Shown piece by piece: positions 6,863-14,521 of a DNA stretch of 17,545 bases. The DNA comes from Synergistaceae bacterium (GTDB lineage: Bacteria; Synergistota; Synergistia; Synergistales; Aminobacteriaceae). Position 1 is the first letter of the stretch. Each line of letters starts with the position of its first letter. The notes under the pieces were generated by a model that saw nothing but the letters and a program-made list of their open reading frames with translations, did no database searches and was not told the origin of the DNA. The translations under genes and the position numbers were made by a program. Location of the stretch: contig JAITPZ010000294.1 in NCBI GenBank assembly GCA_031289165.1, positions 1-17,545 of the forward strand, in the 5' to 3' direction.

Positions 6863-6872
6863 ATACCCTCAT
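6863..6872. repeat. Right copy of 10-bp direct repeat flanking the MITE
   Basis: ATACCCTCAT, identical to 6724-6733, begins at the base after the right terminal inverted repeat. It lies just past the pgm stop codon, so the insertion spared both neighbouring genes. Confidence 0.7.
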
Positions 6873-6882
6873 TCCCTTCTTC

Positions 6883-8532
6883 TCAGTCCGCTATGGCGTC
6901 CGCGACGATCTGCCGCGCTTCCTCCTGCAGCCGAGTCAGGTGATTTTGGTCCCTGAAACTTTCGGCGTAGATCTTGTAAAGATTTTCGGTCCCCGACGGG
7001 CGCGCGGCGAACCACCCGTTTTCGGTGACGACCTTGAGCCCGCCGATGGGCGCGCCGTTGCCCGGGGCGTTCGTCAGCTTCGCCGTGATCTTCTCGCCCG
7101 CCAGCGTGTCCGCCTTCACCATGTCGGGCGACAGCCTCCCCAGCGCCGCCTTCTGTTCGGGCGTGGCCGGCGAGTCGATGCGCTCGTAGAGGGGAGTTCC
7201 GTACTGCGCGGTCAGGTCGGCGTAGTGCTCCTGCGGGTTCTTTTCCGTGATGGCCGTGATCTCCGCGGCCAGAAGGTCCATGATGATCCCGTCCTTGTCA
7301 GTCGTCCACGTCGTCCCGTCCCGCCGCAGAAACGACGCGCCCGCGCTCTCCTCGCCGCCGAATCCCATGCTTCCATCCAGCAGCCCGTCCACGAACCACT
7401 TGAAGCCCACCGGGACCTCGCAGAGTTTGCGCCCCAGGCCTTCCGCCACGCGGTCGATGATGGAGCTGGAGACGACGGTCTTTCCGACGGAGGCCTGGAG
7501 GCTCCATCGGTTACGGGTTTTGAAGAGGTGCTGAATGGCCACGGCCAGATACGCGTTGGGTCCCATCAGGCCCTCCGGGGTCACGATGCCGTGACGGTCG
7601 AAATCGGTGTCGTTGCCGAAGGCGACGTCGAAATTGTCCTTCATCCCGACGAGCCGGGTCATCGCCCATGGTGAGGAGCAGTCCATACGAATTTTCCCGT
7701 CGTGGTCCAGCGTCATGAAGCTGAACGTGGGGTCCACCCTTTTATTCACGACATCGAGATGCCTGAGCCCGTAGATGCTGGCGATCGGTTCCCAGTAGTT
7801 CACGCCGGCTCCGCCCATGGGATCGACGCCGATGCGCACGCCGGAGTCCCGGATGACGTCCATGTCGATCACGTGACACAGGTCGTGGACGTAGGGCAGG
7901 ATGTAGTCGTAGAAACGCGTCGTGGAGACGGACAGGGCCCGCTCGAAGGGGACGCGTCGAATTTTTTCGTATCCCTCCGCGATGAGCGCGTTGGCCCGGT
8001 TCTGAATGCGGGACGTGATTTCCGGGGACGCGGGGCCGCCGTTCGGGGGGTCGTACTTGATTCCGCCGTCCTCGGGCGGATTGTGCGACGGGGTGATAAC
8101 CAACCCGTCCGCCATGCCTCCGCTGGTGGAACGTTCTCTGTTCCAGACCAGAATGGCGCGCGACACGACCGGCGTCGGGGTCCCCCCCAGATCGTTCTGG
8201 ATGACGATTTCGACGCCCCGGGCCGCCAGAACCTCCACGCAGGTGCGAAGCGCGGGCTCGGAAAGCGCATGGGTGTCCATTCCCGTAAAAAGAGGCCCGC
8301 TGATGCCCGCTTCCTCGCGATACTCGGCGACCGCCACGGCGATGGCCGCGATATGAGCCTCGTTGAAACTGTGTCTGATCGAAGAACCGCGATGCCCGGA
8401 GGTTCCGAACGCCACTCGATGATCGCTCTCCGCCGGATCGGGTCTGTTCGTGTAATATTCGCTGATCAGGCGCGGAATGTTGACCAGCGTCTCGTCAGGC
8501 GCGATTTTCCCTGCAAGTGGAGAAAGAGTCAT
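6883..8532 (-). CDS. pgm: Phosphoglucomutase, alpha-D-glucose specific
   Basis: Cytoplasmic enzyme that interconverts glucose 1-phosphate and glucose 6-phosphate, linking glycolysis with glycogen and envelope sugar nucleotides. The 549-residue length matches the bacterial Pgm type (E. coli about 546). Key elements are in order: AFGTSGHRGS near residue 41, the phosphoserine loop TPSHNPP with S149, the metal loop DTDFDR (308-313), the sugar-binding GEESAG motif, and the phosphate-binding RPSGTEN near the C-terminus. All catalytic motifs are intact. ATG at 8532 has GGGGAGG 8 nt upstream. A promoter candidate stands just upstream, so it can be expressed apart from the yiiM-like gene 145 nt away. 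A MITE-like insertion lies 10 nt beyond its stop and separates it from the protease gene. Confidence 0.96.
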   Translation of the reverse strand: MTLSPLAGKIAPDETLVNIPRLISEYYTNRPDPAESDHRVAFGTSGHRGSSIRHSFNEAHIAAIAVAVAEYREEAGISGPLFTGMDTHALSEPALRTCVEVLAARGVEIVIQNDLGGTPTPVVSRAILVWNRERSTSGGMADGLVITPSHNPPEDGGIKYDPPNGGPASPEITSRIQNRANALIAEGYEKIRRVPFERALSVSTTRFYDYILPYVHDLCHVIDMDVIRDSGVRIGVDPMGGAGVNYWEPIASIYGLRHLDVVNKRVDPTFSFMTLDHDGKIRMDCSSPWAMTRLVGMKDNFDVAFGNDTDFDRHGIVTPEGLMGPNAYLAVAIQHLFKTRNRWSLQASVGKTVVSSSIIDRVAEGLGRKLCEVPVGFKWFVDGLLDGSMGFGGEESAGASFLRRDGTTWTTDKDGIIMDLLAAEITAITEKNPQEHYADLTAQYGTPLYERIDSPATPEQKAALGRLSPDMVKADTLAGEKITAKLTNAPGNGAPIGGLKVVTENGWFAARPSGTENLYKIYAESFRDQNHLTRLQEEARQIVADAIAD

Positions 8533-8677
8533 TTAAAAAACCTCCCCTGATACAAATATCCTTCTCAATATTCAGGATATCTCGAATCGAGCGTCCGATC
8601 AAACGCAAATTCCAACACACATATTCCCGCTCTCATCCAAGTACGAAGAGGCGGGACATTCAGGGGAGGCTTCAGGC
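8533..8677. other. Spacer between yiiM-like gene and pgm
   Basis: Apart from the pgm promoter and its inverted repeat, this stretch holds no gene and no clear intrinsic terminator for the upstream operon. Confidence 0.4.
8556..8602 (-). promoter_or_regulatory. Candidate pgm promoter with inverted repeat over the -10
   Basis: The minus strand has TTGATC (8602-8597), a 17-nt spacer and TATCCT (8579-8574), placed about 40 nt ahead of the pgm ATG. ATATCCT (8556-8562) and AGGATAT (8574-8580) form a perfect 7-bp inverted repeat with an 11-nt gap covering the -10 and likely start site, a good place for a repressor or a leader hairpin. Confidence 0.45.
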
Positions 8678-9379
8678 TCATCCCCCGAGGCGCGAGGTCC
8701 AGTCCTCCACCTTTCCCGTTTTGAGCCGCGCGTCGAAGATGCTCTTCCATCTTTCCGTGAGAGCGGGGAGGTCGCGCAGGAGTTTCAGGGCGTCTCTGTT
8801 CAGCGTGTCCGCGTATAAAATACGCTGGACCTCGTCGATCGTCCAGTTGGGATTCAGCCGTTCCCGCAGCTCTATCGAATCTCCGGGCGCGATGTCCCCT
8901 TCCTCCAGCACGCGATAATACCAGCCGGTCTGTCGCGTCTCCTGTATCTCCCTCGCCGCGTCGGGGGCCTCGAACCAGGCGTTCAGAACGTAACAGGGCT
9001 GTCGTCCCTGCGAGACCTGCACCGTCGCCTTTCCTATCTTCAGAATATCCCCGACGCAGAGGGTGCGCTCGGTAATGCCCGTCGTCGAGAGGTTCTCTCC
9101 GAACGCTCCGGGAGCGTTCAGGGGTGCGGCGCGCGGGAATCGCTTTCTCCAGTGGGCGTAGTGGTCGAACGCGTAATGATGCAGGGCCATTTCCTCTCCG
9201 CCGTGAACCTGCGGATGCCCGTGTTCGTCTCCCTCAAGCCCCGTGAACGTCAGGCAAAGCGGTTCCGTCCGGGGCGTTTTGCGTATGGCGGAGATCATGC
9301 CGTTCGCCCCGAGCGCACGCACGCGGCCGACGAGAACGGCCTCGGCGCGGCCGAGGGAGCGGGGCAGGTCGGAGATCAT
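8678..9379 (-). CDS. yiiM: YiiM-like MOSC domain protein
   Basis: A 233-residue MOSC-domain protein with a C-terminal helical extension, as in E. coli YiiM (about 224 residues). YiiM-type proteins are molybdenum-cofactor-dependent enzymes reported to reduce N-hydroxylated compounds such as 6-hydroxylaminopurine. Visible signatures are TGLEGDEHGHPQVHGGEEMALHHY, GAFGENLSTTG, a VGD motif and the conserved cysteine C129 in SQGRQPCYVLN, the expected cofactor ligand. The C-terminal part (LNPNWTIDEVQRILY...) matches the 3-alpha domain. ATG at 9379 has GAGGGG 8 nt upstream and lies 12 nt after the propeller gene stop, so the two are probably co-transcribed. The N-terminus aligns with known members, which supports this start over an internal ATG at 9298. 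Confidence 0.9.
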   Translation of the reverse strand: MISDLPRSLGRAEAVLVGRVRALGANGMISAIRKTPRTEPLCLTFTGLEGDEHGHPQVHGGEEMALHHYAFDHYAHWRKRFPRAAPLNAPGAFGENLSTTGITERTLCVGDILKIGKATVQVSQGRQPCYVLNAWFEAPDAAREIQETRQTGWYYRVLEEGDIAPGDSIELRERLNPNWTIDEVQRILYADTLNRDALKLLRDLPALTERWKSIFDARLKTGKVEDWTSRLGG

Positions 9380-9391
9380 GGAGGCGGCCCC

Positions 9392-10444
9392 TCAGCGAAT
9401 CGCGTAAAGGTTGCCGTCGGCGCTGCCCAGGAAGAGAACGCCGCCCGAAAACGCCGGAGTTCCGTTGATGCCGCCGCCCGTGTCGAAGGTGAAGCGCGAG
9501 ACGCCGTCGGCCGCGCTCAGGACGAACAGTTTTCCCTGGCCGCCGCCGACAAAAACGTACCCTTCAGCCAGGACGGGGATCGCCGAGACCGTGCCCCCTC
9601 CGGTGTCGAAGCTCCACTGAATCGTTCCGTCGGCCGCGGAAAGCGATACGACCCTGCCGTTGGCCGTTCCCACCAGCACCCGGCCATCGCCGACGAAGGG
9701 GGCGGTCGTCACGGGGTCCTTCGCGTTGGCGTTCCACTTAGGGACGACTCCCCTGATCCTGACCGACTGCACCGAACCGTCCCAGCTCGAAAAGTATACG
9801 TTGCCGTCCCGGGTCGTCGGGGTATTGATCGCGCCACCCGCTCCGCCGCCCCAGTCGCGTTTTCCGGTCTTTGGGTTGACGGCGCTGAAAATACCCCTCT
9901 GCTCGCCGAGGTAGACGATCCCGTCCGAAAAGAAGGGCGCGTTGCGCAGCTCGAGCCCGGAGTCATAGGTCCACAGTTCTTTCCCGTCGGCCGCGGAAAG
10001 CGCGTACATCTTTCCGTCGCCCTTCACGAAGAAAACCCTGCCGTCTCCCGCCGTCGTCCCGTCGACCACGGTGTCCGCCGCGTATCCTTCGGACCCGGGC
10101 GCGTACTTCCAGATCGCCGTGCCGTCGTTCCGATTCAGCGCCGTTACCGTTCCGTCCGCCTGAGCGAAAATCACCATTTTTCCCGACACCGTTGGAAGTC
10201 CCACGACGGTGTTGGTTCCCCTGTAAAGCCACGCGGACTGGCCCGACGCCGCGTAGACGGCGTGCAGGTTGCCGACGCTGTCCCCCGCGATGATCAGCCC
10301 GTCCGCGACGGCTATCGAGCTGGTTATCGGAAACGCCGCGTTGTACGTCCAGGCCAGAGTCCCGCTCCACGCAAAAACCGGAAGAACTCCCATCGTCAAA
10401 ATCAGAAACATCGCCACGGGAAAGCTCCGAAATGCCCGTTTCAT
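9392..10444 (-). CDS. Exported PQQ-type beta-propeller protein
   Basis: A 350-residue secreted or periplasmic protein. It has a signal peptide (MKRAFRSFPVAMFLILTMGVLPVFA, cleavage after about residue 25), and the rest is a run of PQQ-like blades. Each blade follows the pattern GxVxxGxxxGxLxALxxxxGxxxWxxxxG; I count eight strand-pair units, with the last (GVLFLGSADGNLYAIR) closed by the N-terminal WSGTLAWTY strand, so an eight-bladed propeller with a velcro closure is likely. Two blades share the identical core LSAADG. There is no enzyme-specific motif, so it may be a scaffold or binding protein (BamB-like fold) and not a dehydrogenase. ATG at 10444 is preferred over the adjacent GTG at 10447, since GGAG is 6 nt from it. 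It lies 37 nt after the unknown membrane protein gene. Confidence 0.85.
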   Translation of the reverse strand: MKRAFRSFPVAMFLILTMGVLPVFAWSGTLAWTYNAAFPITSSIAVADGLIIAGDSVGNLHAVYAASGQSAWLYRGTNTVVGLPTVSGKMVIFAQADGTVTALNRNDGTAIWKYAPGSEGYAADTVVDGTTAGDGRVFFVKGDGKMYALSAADGKELWTYDSGLELRNAPFFSDGIVYLGEQRGIFSAVNPKTGKRDWGGGAGGAINTPTTRDGNVYFSSWDGSVQSVRIRGVVPKWNANAKDPVTTAPFVGDGRVLVGTANGRVVSLSAADGTIQWSFDTGGGTVSAIPVLAEGYVFVGGGQGKLFVLSAADGVSRFTFDTGGGINGTPAFSGGVLFLGSADGNLYAIR

Positions 10445-10481
10445 CACAATCTCCCTCGTTTTTTCAATTTAAAAAGCTTCT

Positions 10482-11225
10482 TTAACCCAGCTCCCGAATC
10501 TTTTTGTCCATGAAGTCCATTTTCGACTGAGTTTCTTCGACAGAGGCGAAACCCCTTTCCTGCAGGGTGGTCAGGGCGTAGCGATAGACGCTGAAAAGCT
10601 CCTGTCCGTGAATGCCCAGCAGGCCGCGTCCAATGTGCTGCTCTCCGCTCTGGAGCATGCTCCCGGCGACGCTGGACATCTGCATCAGCACCACGCCCTC
10701 CGGCGTCATATTCAGCTCGGAAATCGCATGATACGTCTCCTGCCCGTCGGCGATGCGGCGGGAAATCCCCGTCCGCATCTGGTCGAAGTCGGACATCAGG
10801 CCAAGGCCGATATACATCTCGATGTACATGTCCTGAAATTTGTCCTGACACGCCTTCACCGACTGCTCCAACAACACGGGATCGATCTGTTTTTTCGGAG
10901 GGGGCTCCATCGCGCCAGGCAAAACCACCCGGCCCATCGGAGCGTTTTTGATGCTTTCAATCAGCTGCACGTCCACGTCGCCGTCACCCAGAAGACCGTC
11001 GATCGCCAACCCGCGAACAGGAGCCCCGGACCTGCCCGCACGCGGCGCCGGGGAACCGGAATGTCCCTTCGCCTTCTTTTTCTTCGAGGAGCGCTTCCCC
11101 AGCAACACAACCAGAAGCAGCAACACAACCAACAGCGCCGCGCCGCCGGCAACGCTGTACGGGAAGTAAGGCAAATCCTGCAGAGTTTTCAGAACGAGCT
11201 CCAGACGCTCCCGAATCATCTCCAT
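10482..11225 (-). CDS. Unknown single-pass membrane protein
   Basis: A 247-residue protein I do not recognise. Residues 24-43 form one very hydrophobic helix (leucine/valine-rich), followed by a strongly basic stretch (KRSSKKKKAKG), so the C-terminal part should be cytoplasmic. A low-complexity Gly/Pro/Arg linker leads to a soluble region (about 70-247) predicted to be mostly helical, with VLPGAMEPPPKKQIDPVLLEQSV and a methionine-rich part around LNMTPEGVVLMQMSS. Start ATG at 11225 has AGGAGG 8 nt upstream, better than the in-frame ATG at 11246. It sits between dgkA and the propeller gene with gaps of 47 and 37 nt in one direction. It may be lineage-specific. Confidence 0.8.
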   Translation of the reverse strand: MEMIRERLELVLKTLQDLPYFPYSVAGGAALLVVLLLLVVLLGKRSSKKKKAKGHSGSPAPRAGRSGAPVRGLAIDGLLGDGDVDVQLIESIKNAPMGRVVLPGAMEPPPKKQIDPVLLEQSVKACQDKFQDMYIEMYIGLGLMSDFDQMRTGISRRIADGQETYHAISELNMTPEGVVLMQMSSVAGSMLQSGEQHIGRGLLGIHGQELFSVYRYALTTLQERGFASVEETQSKMDFMDKKIRELG

Positions 11226-11272
11226 TGTAACGCCCTCCTGCCGCACCGATAAAAAATTAGGAAAAATATCAA

Positions 11273-11650
11273 TCAGTATACACTAAATGGTAACCGTATC
11301 AGCAGGAATGTGATCCACAGCATCGCATTGAAGGCGATGGCGAGAAAAACGGAGGCCGACAGCATGTCCTTTCCCGCTTTGATTTCGGGGTTCTCCTTCC
11401 GGTCAATCAGGTTGAACGCCCGTTCGACGGCGCTGTTCACCAGCTCGAGGGCCATGACGATCAGCCATGCGCCAATCAGCGCCAGAGAGGAAAAAAGAGA
11501 CATGCGAGCCCAAAGAATGACGGCCAGAAGAACGGCCATGACGACGGCCTCGTACTCGAACGCCTGTTCCTGTTGGAAGGCGACGATCAGTCCGTTCAGG
11601 GAGTACCGTGTGCCGTTGTAAAGACGGGCGACGGGGTTGTACCGTTTCAT
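11273..11650 (-). CDS. dgkA: Diacylglycerol / undecaprenol kinase
   Basis: Small inner-membrane lipid kinase of the DgkA family: 125 residues, three predicted helices after an amphipathic N-terminus. Active-site residues fall at the same numbers as in E. coli DgkA: E28, E69, N72, E76, K94 and D95 (motifs ALELVNSAVERAF and KAGKDMLSAS). It phosphorylates diacylglycerol or, in relatives of other phyla, undecaprenol; sequence alone does not choose. ATG at 11650 has no strong ribosome binding site (a GGAA about 14 nt away) and lies 41 nt after the ychF stop, so it may rely on the upstream gene's translation. Confidence 0.93.
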   Translation of the reverse strand: MKRYNPVARLYNGTRYSLNGLIVAFQQEQAFEYEAVVMAVLLAVILWARMSLFSSLALIGAWLIVMALELVNSAVERAFNLIDRKENPEIKAGKDMLSASVFLAIAFNAMLWITFLLIRLPFSVY

Positions 11651-11691
11651 GTAATGTCGCTGTTCCGGAGGGTCCGGGCGCAGGTCCGGCC

Positions 11692-12834
11692 CTAGACGTT
11701 GAAGCGGATTTCTATCATGTCGCCGTCCTGCACCGGGTATTCCTTTCCCTCGAGACGCAGGACCCCCCTGTCGCGGCAGGCGGCCATCGAGACCCCGCCC
11801 GCTTTGGGGTCGCCGGGCGCCCAGGCCCCCTGAGCCCAGGACTGGATGAAATCCTCGTACGTCACGACCTGAGCGCGAATGAAGCCGCGCGCGAGGTCGC
11901 TGTGAATCGCCCCGGCCGCGTCGACGGCGTTGTCTCCCCGGTGGAGCGTCCAGGCGCGCACCTCGTCCTTCCCGCTCGTGAAAAACGAGATGAGCCCCAG
12001 AATCGCGAAGGCCCGGTGAATCATCCGGTCGCGTCCGGGCTCCTCAATCGCGAGGTCCTTCATGAACTCCCGCTGTTCGTCGGGCGAAAGCTCCGCCAGG
12101 TCCATTTCCAGCGATCCGAACACGCGGACCGACTCCAGCCCCTTTTCCCTCAGAAAGGCCTCCAGTTCCTCCGCCTGGGAAGCGTCGGGCCAGCCGTCGC
12201 CCGTCTGGGTTTCGTCCAGGTTCAGGACGACCAGCTCGGGCTTCAGCGTCAGGAAGGCGAATCCGGAGAGGGCGCGTTTCTGCTCGTCCGTCAGGTCGTA
12301 CTCGCGCAGGGGGCGCTCCTCCATCAGATGGTCCTGAAGTTTTTTGAGCAGCTCGCCCTCGGCCGTCTCGGCGGGCGTGATTTTCTTCTTCGCGGCGAGG
12401 CGGTCGAGGCGATTCGCGACGACGCCGAGGTCGCGGCAGATCAGCTCAACCTCCACGATGCGCCAGTCGCGCAGGGGGTCGATGCTCTCCTCCGGATGGG
12501 GGACGTCGGGGTTTTCAAAGAGGCGCACGACGTGCAACAGCGCGTCCGACTCCGAGACGAACGAGAGGAAGGAGTTCCCCAACCCCGCGCCCCTGCTGGC
12601 GTCGCGCGACAGTCCCGCCAGGTCCACGAACTCGACCGTTGCGGGGGTCGCTTTTTTGGGCTCGAAAATCTCGACCAGCCTGTCGAATCGTTTGTCGGGA
12701 ACGCTGACGAGTGCCCGATTCGGCTCCGTTTTTCCGCTGGCGTAGGGTTTGACCTCCGCCCCCGCCCGCGTGATGACGTTGAACACCGTCGATTTGCCGC
12801 AAAGCGGCAGTCCCACAATTCCGCACTTCAGCAC
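11692..12834 (-). CDS. ychF: YchF-type OBG-family P-loop ATPase/GTPase
   Basis: Cytoplasmic translation-associated NTPase of the YchF/Ola1 group, 380 residues (family about 363). It has a P-loop GLPLCGKST (residues 8-16), a switch-II DLAGL (71-75), the NLDE nucleotide-specificity motif (about 205-208), which in YchF replaces NKxD and favours ATP, a coiled-coil insertion, and a C-terminal TGS domain ending QDGDMIEIRFNV. The P-loop has LC where most members have NV. I chose GTG at 12834: GGAGG is 9 nt upstream and the protein then starts MLKCGIVGLP as in relatives; a TTG at 12840 would sit only 3 nt from GGAGG. The MATE gene lies 75 nt upstream and dgkA 41 nt downstream, so one operon is likely. 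Confidence 0.94.
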   Translation of the reverse strand: MLKCGIVGLPLCGKSTVFNVITRAGAEVKPYASGKTEPNRALVSVPDKRFDRLVEIFEPKKATPATVEFVDLAGLSRDASRGAGLGNSFLSFVSESDALLHVVRLFENPDVPHPEESIDPLRDWRIVEVELICRDLGVVANRLDRLAAKKKITPAETAEGELLKKLQDHLMEERPLREYDLTDEQKRALSGFAFLTLKPELVVLNLDETQTGDGWPDASQAEELEAFLREKGLESVRVFGSLEMDLAELSPDEQREFMKDLAIEEPGRDRMIHRAFAILGLISFFTSGKDEVRAWTLHRGDNAVDAAGAIHSDLARGFIRAQVVTYEDFIQSWAQGAWAPGDPKAGGVSMAACRDRGVLRLEGKEYPVQDGDMIEIRFNV

Positions 12835-12909
12835 CTGCAAAACCCTCCCGACCGTGAGCCCGAAGGCAGCCGCGTTTTCCCCGCGATCATTTTTCGCTCC
12901 CCCTCCGCG

Positions 12910-14376
12910 TCATTGCGCGGCCATGCCGGAAGGAGTCGCGGGAACGGAGGCGGACTCCCCGGCGAGTTTTCGTTTTATTTTTCGGAATACGATCACGAAA
13001 AGGAACACGGCGACAAAGCTGCCGCAGAAGGCCGCAAAGGACTGGAACCACCAGATATACGTGAAGCCGACGTACGTGGCGAAAAGCCACGCGGCCGAAA
13101 CGCGAAAGACGATGCTGCGCATGAGCTGCGTCATCGTCCCGAATATCGAATATCCGGTCCCGACGAAGAAGCCGCAGGACAGCGAGACCAGAATGCCAAA
13201 CGGGTACGCGGGGACCGAGGCGCGTATCGCCCGGGAGGCCATTTGCTCAATCTCGGGGACGGGACGGAAAAGCCCCAGGAAAAGCCCTGGCCAGGTGTAG
13301 ATCACCGCGCCCATCGTACACATCAGAACCAGCGCCAGCGCCACGGCGGACTTGAATCCCGCCAGCATACGGCCCGCGTCGCGTCTGCCGTAGTTGAAGG
13401 CGATGTAGGGGATGAGGGCCGCGTTGATTCCGTTGGCGAAGTTGAAGGCCAGCTCCTCCACGCGCAGCCCCAGCATCCACGAGGCCACGGCGCGATGCCC
13501 GAACGTGGAGAGAATCTTGTTCACGCTGCCCATGCCGAGGGCGATGCTGGCCGACGTCAGGGCGACGGGGATGCCGATCCACAGGATGGCCCTCCACCAG
13601 GTCGTCAGCCTGTCCCACGGCTTCAGAAACGGCGAAACGACGATCGCGCTCGAGCTGCGCATCCGTCTCAGAAGGTAGAGGGACGAGGCAATACGCGATA
13701 TCCAGGTGGCGATGGCCGCGCCCCCGATGCCCCACCCGAAGACGAAGATGAACAGAGGGTCCAGAGCGATATTGATCGTGTTCGCCAGGGCGATGGCCTT
13801 GAACGGCGTCATGGTGTCGCCCTGCGCTCGAAAAATGGTGTTTCCGATGTAGGTGAACCCCATGAACGGCAACAGAATCGGTATCCACATGTTGTACTTC
13901 CAACAGAGCGTTAAAAGCTCGTCGCTGCCCTCCGCGCCGATCGTCGCAAAGACGACGTTCGAGACGGACGGCAGAATCAGAGGCGTCGAGATGAGGCAGA
14001 CGACGTAAAGGAGCGCCAGAGCGCTGCGGGCGATGTGGCGGGCCGATTCCGTGTCGCCCCGCCCCATGTTGCGCCCCATCAGGGCGATCGCGCCGTTGGC
14101 GACGCACTCCAGAAGCGCGAAAACGCACAGGTTGACCGGCCCCGTAAAGGACATGGCGGCCATGGGAAGCTCCCCCAGCCACGAAACGAAGATCGTGTCC
14201 ACAAGATGAAGGAGGCTGTTGAATACAAAAAGACCCATCGAGGGGATGGCGAGAGTCAGTATCGCTGTCATCGGCGAATCGTTCGCCAGGTCGGCCCGGC
14301 CGCTCCAGATTTTTCCAAAATTTCCGCGTACGGGTATTCTCCCGCCTGTTGCCGTACTCACAAAAATGCCCCCCAT
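12910..14376 (-). CDS. MATE-family multidrug/Na+ or H+ antiporter
   Basis: A 488-residue inner-membrane exporter of the MATE family, with twelve predicted transmembrane helices. Recognisable patterns are LAIPSMGLFVFNSLLHLVDTIFVSWLGELPMAAMSFTGP in helices 1-2, GDTMTPFKAIALANTINIALDPLFIFVFGWGIGGAAIATWIS in the middle (helices 5-6), and the second-half repeat with VEELAFNFANGINAALIPYIAFNYGRRD. It exports organic cations or drugs driven by ion gradients; the substrate is unknown. The ATG at 14376 has only a distant AAGGA (12 nt), and the best promoter would start transcription very near it, so an alternative GTG at 14361 is possible. It is the first gene of the run through ychF, dgkA and beyond, and is divergent from the amidohydrolase. 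Confidence 0.92.
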   Translation of the reverse strand: MGGIFVSTATGGRIPVRGNFGKIWSGRADLANDSPMTAILTLAIPSMGLFVFNSLLHLVDTIFVSWLGELPMAAMSFTGPVNLCVFALLECVANGAIALMGRNMGRGDTESARHIARSALALLYVVCLISTPLILPSVSNVVFATIGAEGSDELLTLCWKYNMWIPILLPFMGFTYIGNTIFRAQGDTMTPFKAIALANTINIALDPLFIFVFGWGIGGAAIATWISRIASSLYLLRRMRSSSAIVVSPFLKPWDRLTTWWRAILWIGIPVALTSASIALGMGSVNKILSTFGHRAVASWMLGLRVEELAFNFANGINAALIPYIAFNYGRRDAGRMLAGFKSAVALALVLMCTMGAVIYTWPGLFLGLFRPVPEIEQMASRAIRASVPAYPFGILVSLSCGFFVGTGYSIFGTMTQLMRSIVFRVSAAWLFATYVGFTYIWWFQSFAAFCGSFVAVFLFVIVFRKIKRKLAGESASVPATPSGMAAQ

Positions 14377-14395
14377 AAATCAAACAATTCCTTTA

Positions 14396-14423
14396 AGTAT
14401 ACCCCTTAAAAGCCCCTCCGCAA
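14396..14423 (-). promoter_or_regulatory. Promoter of the MATE-ychF-dgkA run
   Basis: The minus strand has TTGCGG (14423-14418), a 16-nt spacer and TATACT (14401-14396), about 20 bases before the MATE ATG. Its start point would fall close to the weak AAGGA, which raises doubt about the first start codon. Confidence 0.55.
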
Positions 14424-14478
14424 TCACCTGAAAGATTCATTCATTTATTCGCTTTCCTGTTTTTCGAGCAGCCTGATT

Positions 14479-14487
14479 TGCTATAAT
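14479..14487 (+). promoter_or_regulatory. Extended -10 promoter of the amidohydrolase
   Basis: TGCTATAAT (14479-14487) is a perfect extended -10 element, with no good -35 at 16-18 nt (TGTTTT is the nearest). Transcription would start near 14494, giving a leader of about 28 nt before the TTG start. Confidence 0.6.
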
Positions 14488-14521
14488 GACGCCAAAGGAA
14501 ATGAACAAGGGAGGTTGCGCG

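Noticed and set aside
10445..10481. AAAGAAGCTTTTT-type weak palindrome as a terminator between the membrane protein and the propeller gene
   Set aside because: The stem is AT-only and short; the 37-nt gap and shared direction favour read-through.
11608..13914. A 768-codon plus-strand frame across dgkA, ychF and MATE
   Set aside because: It is antisense to three well-supported genes and shows no recognisable domain or binding site.
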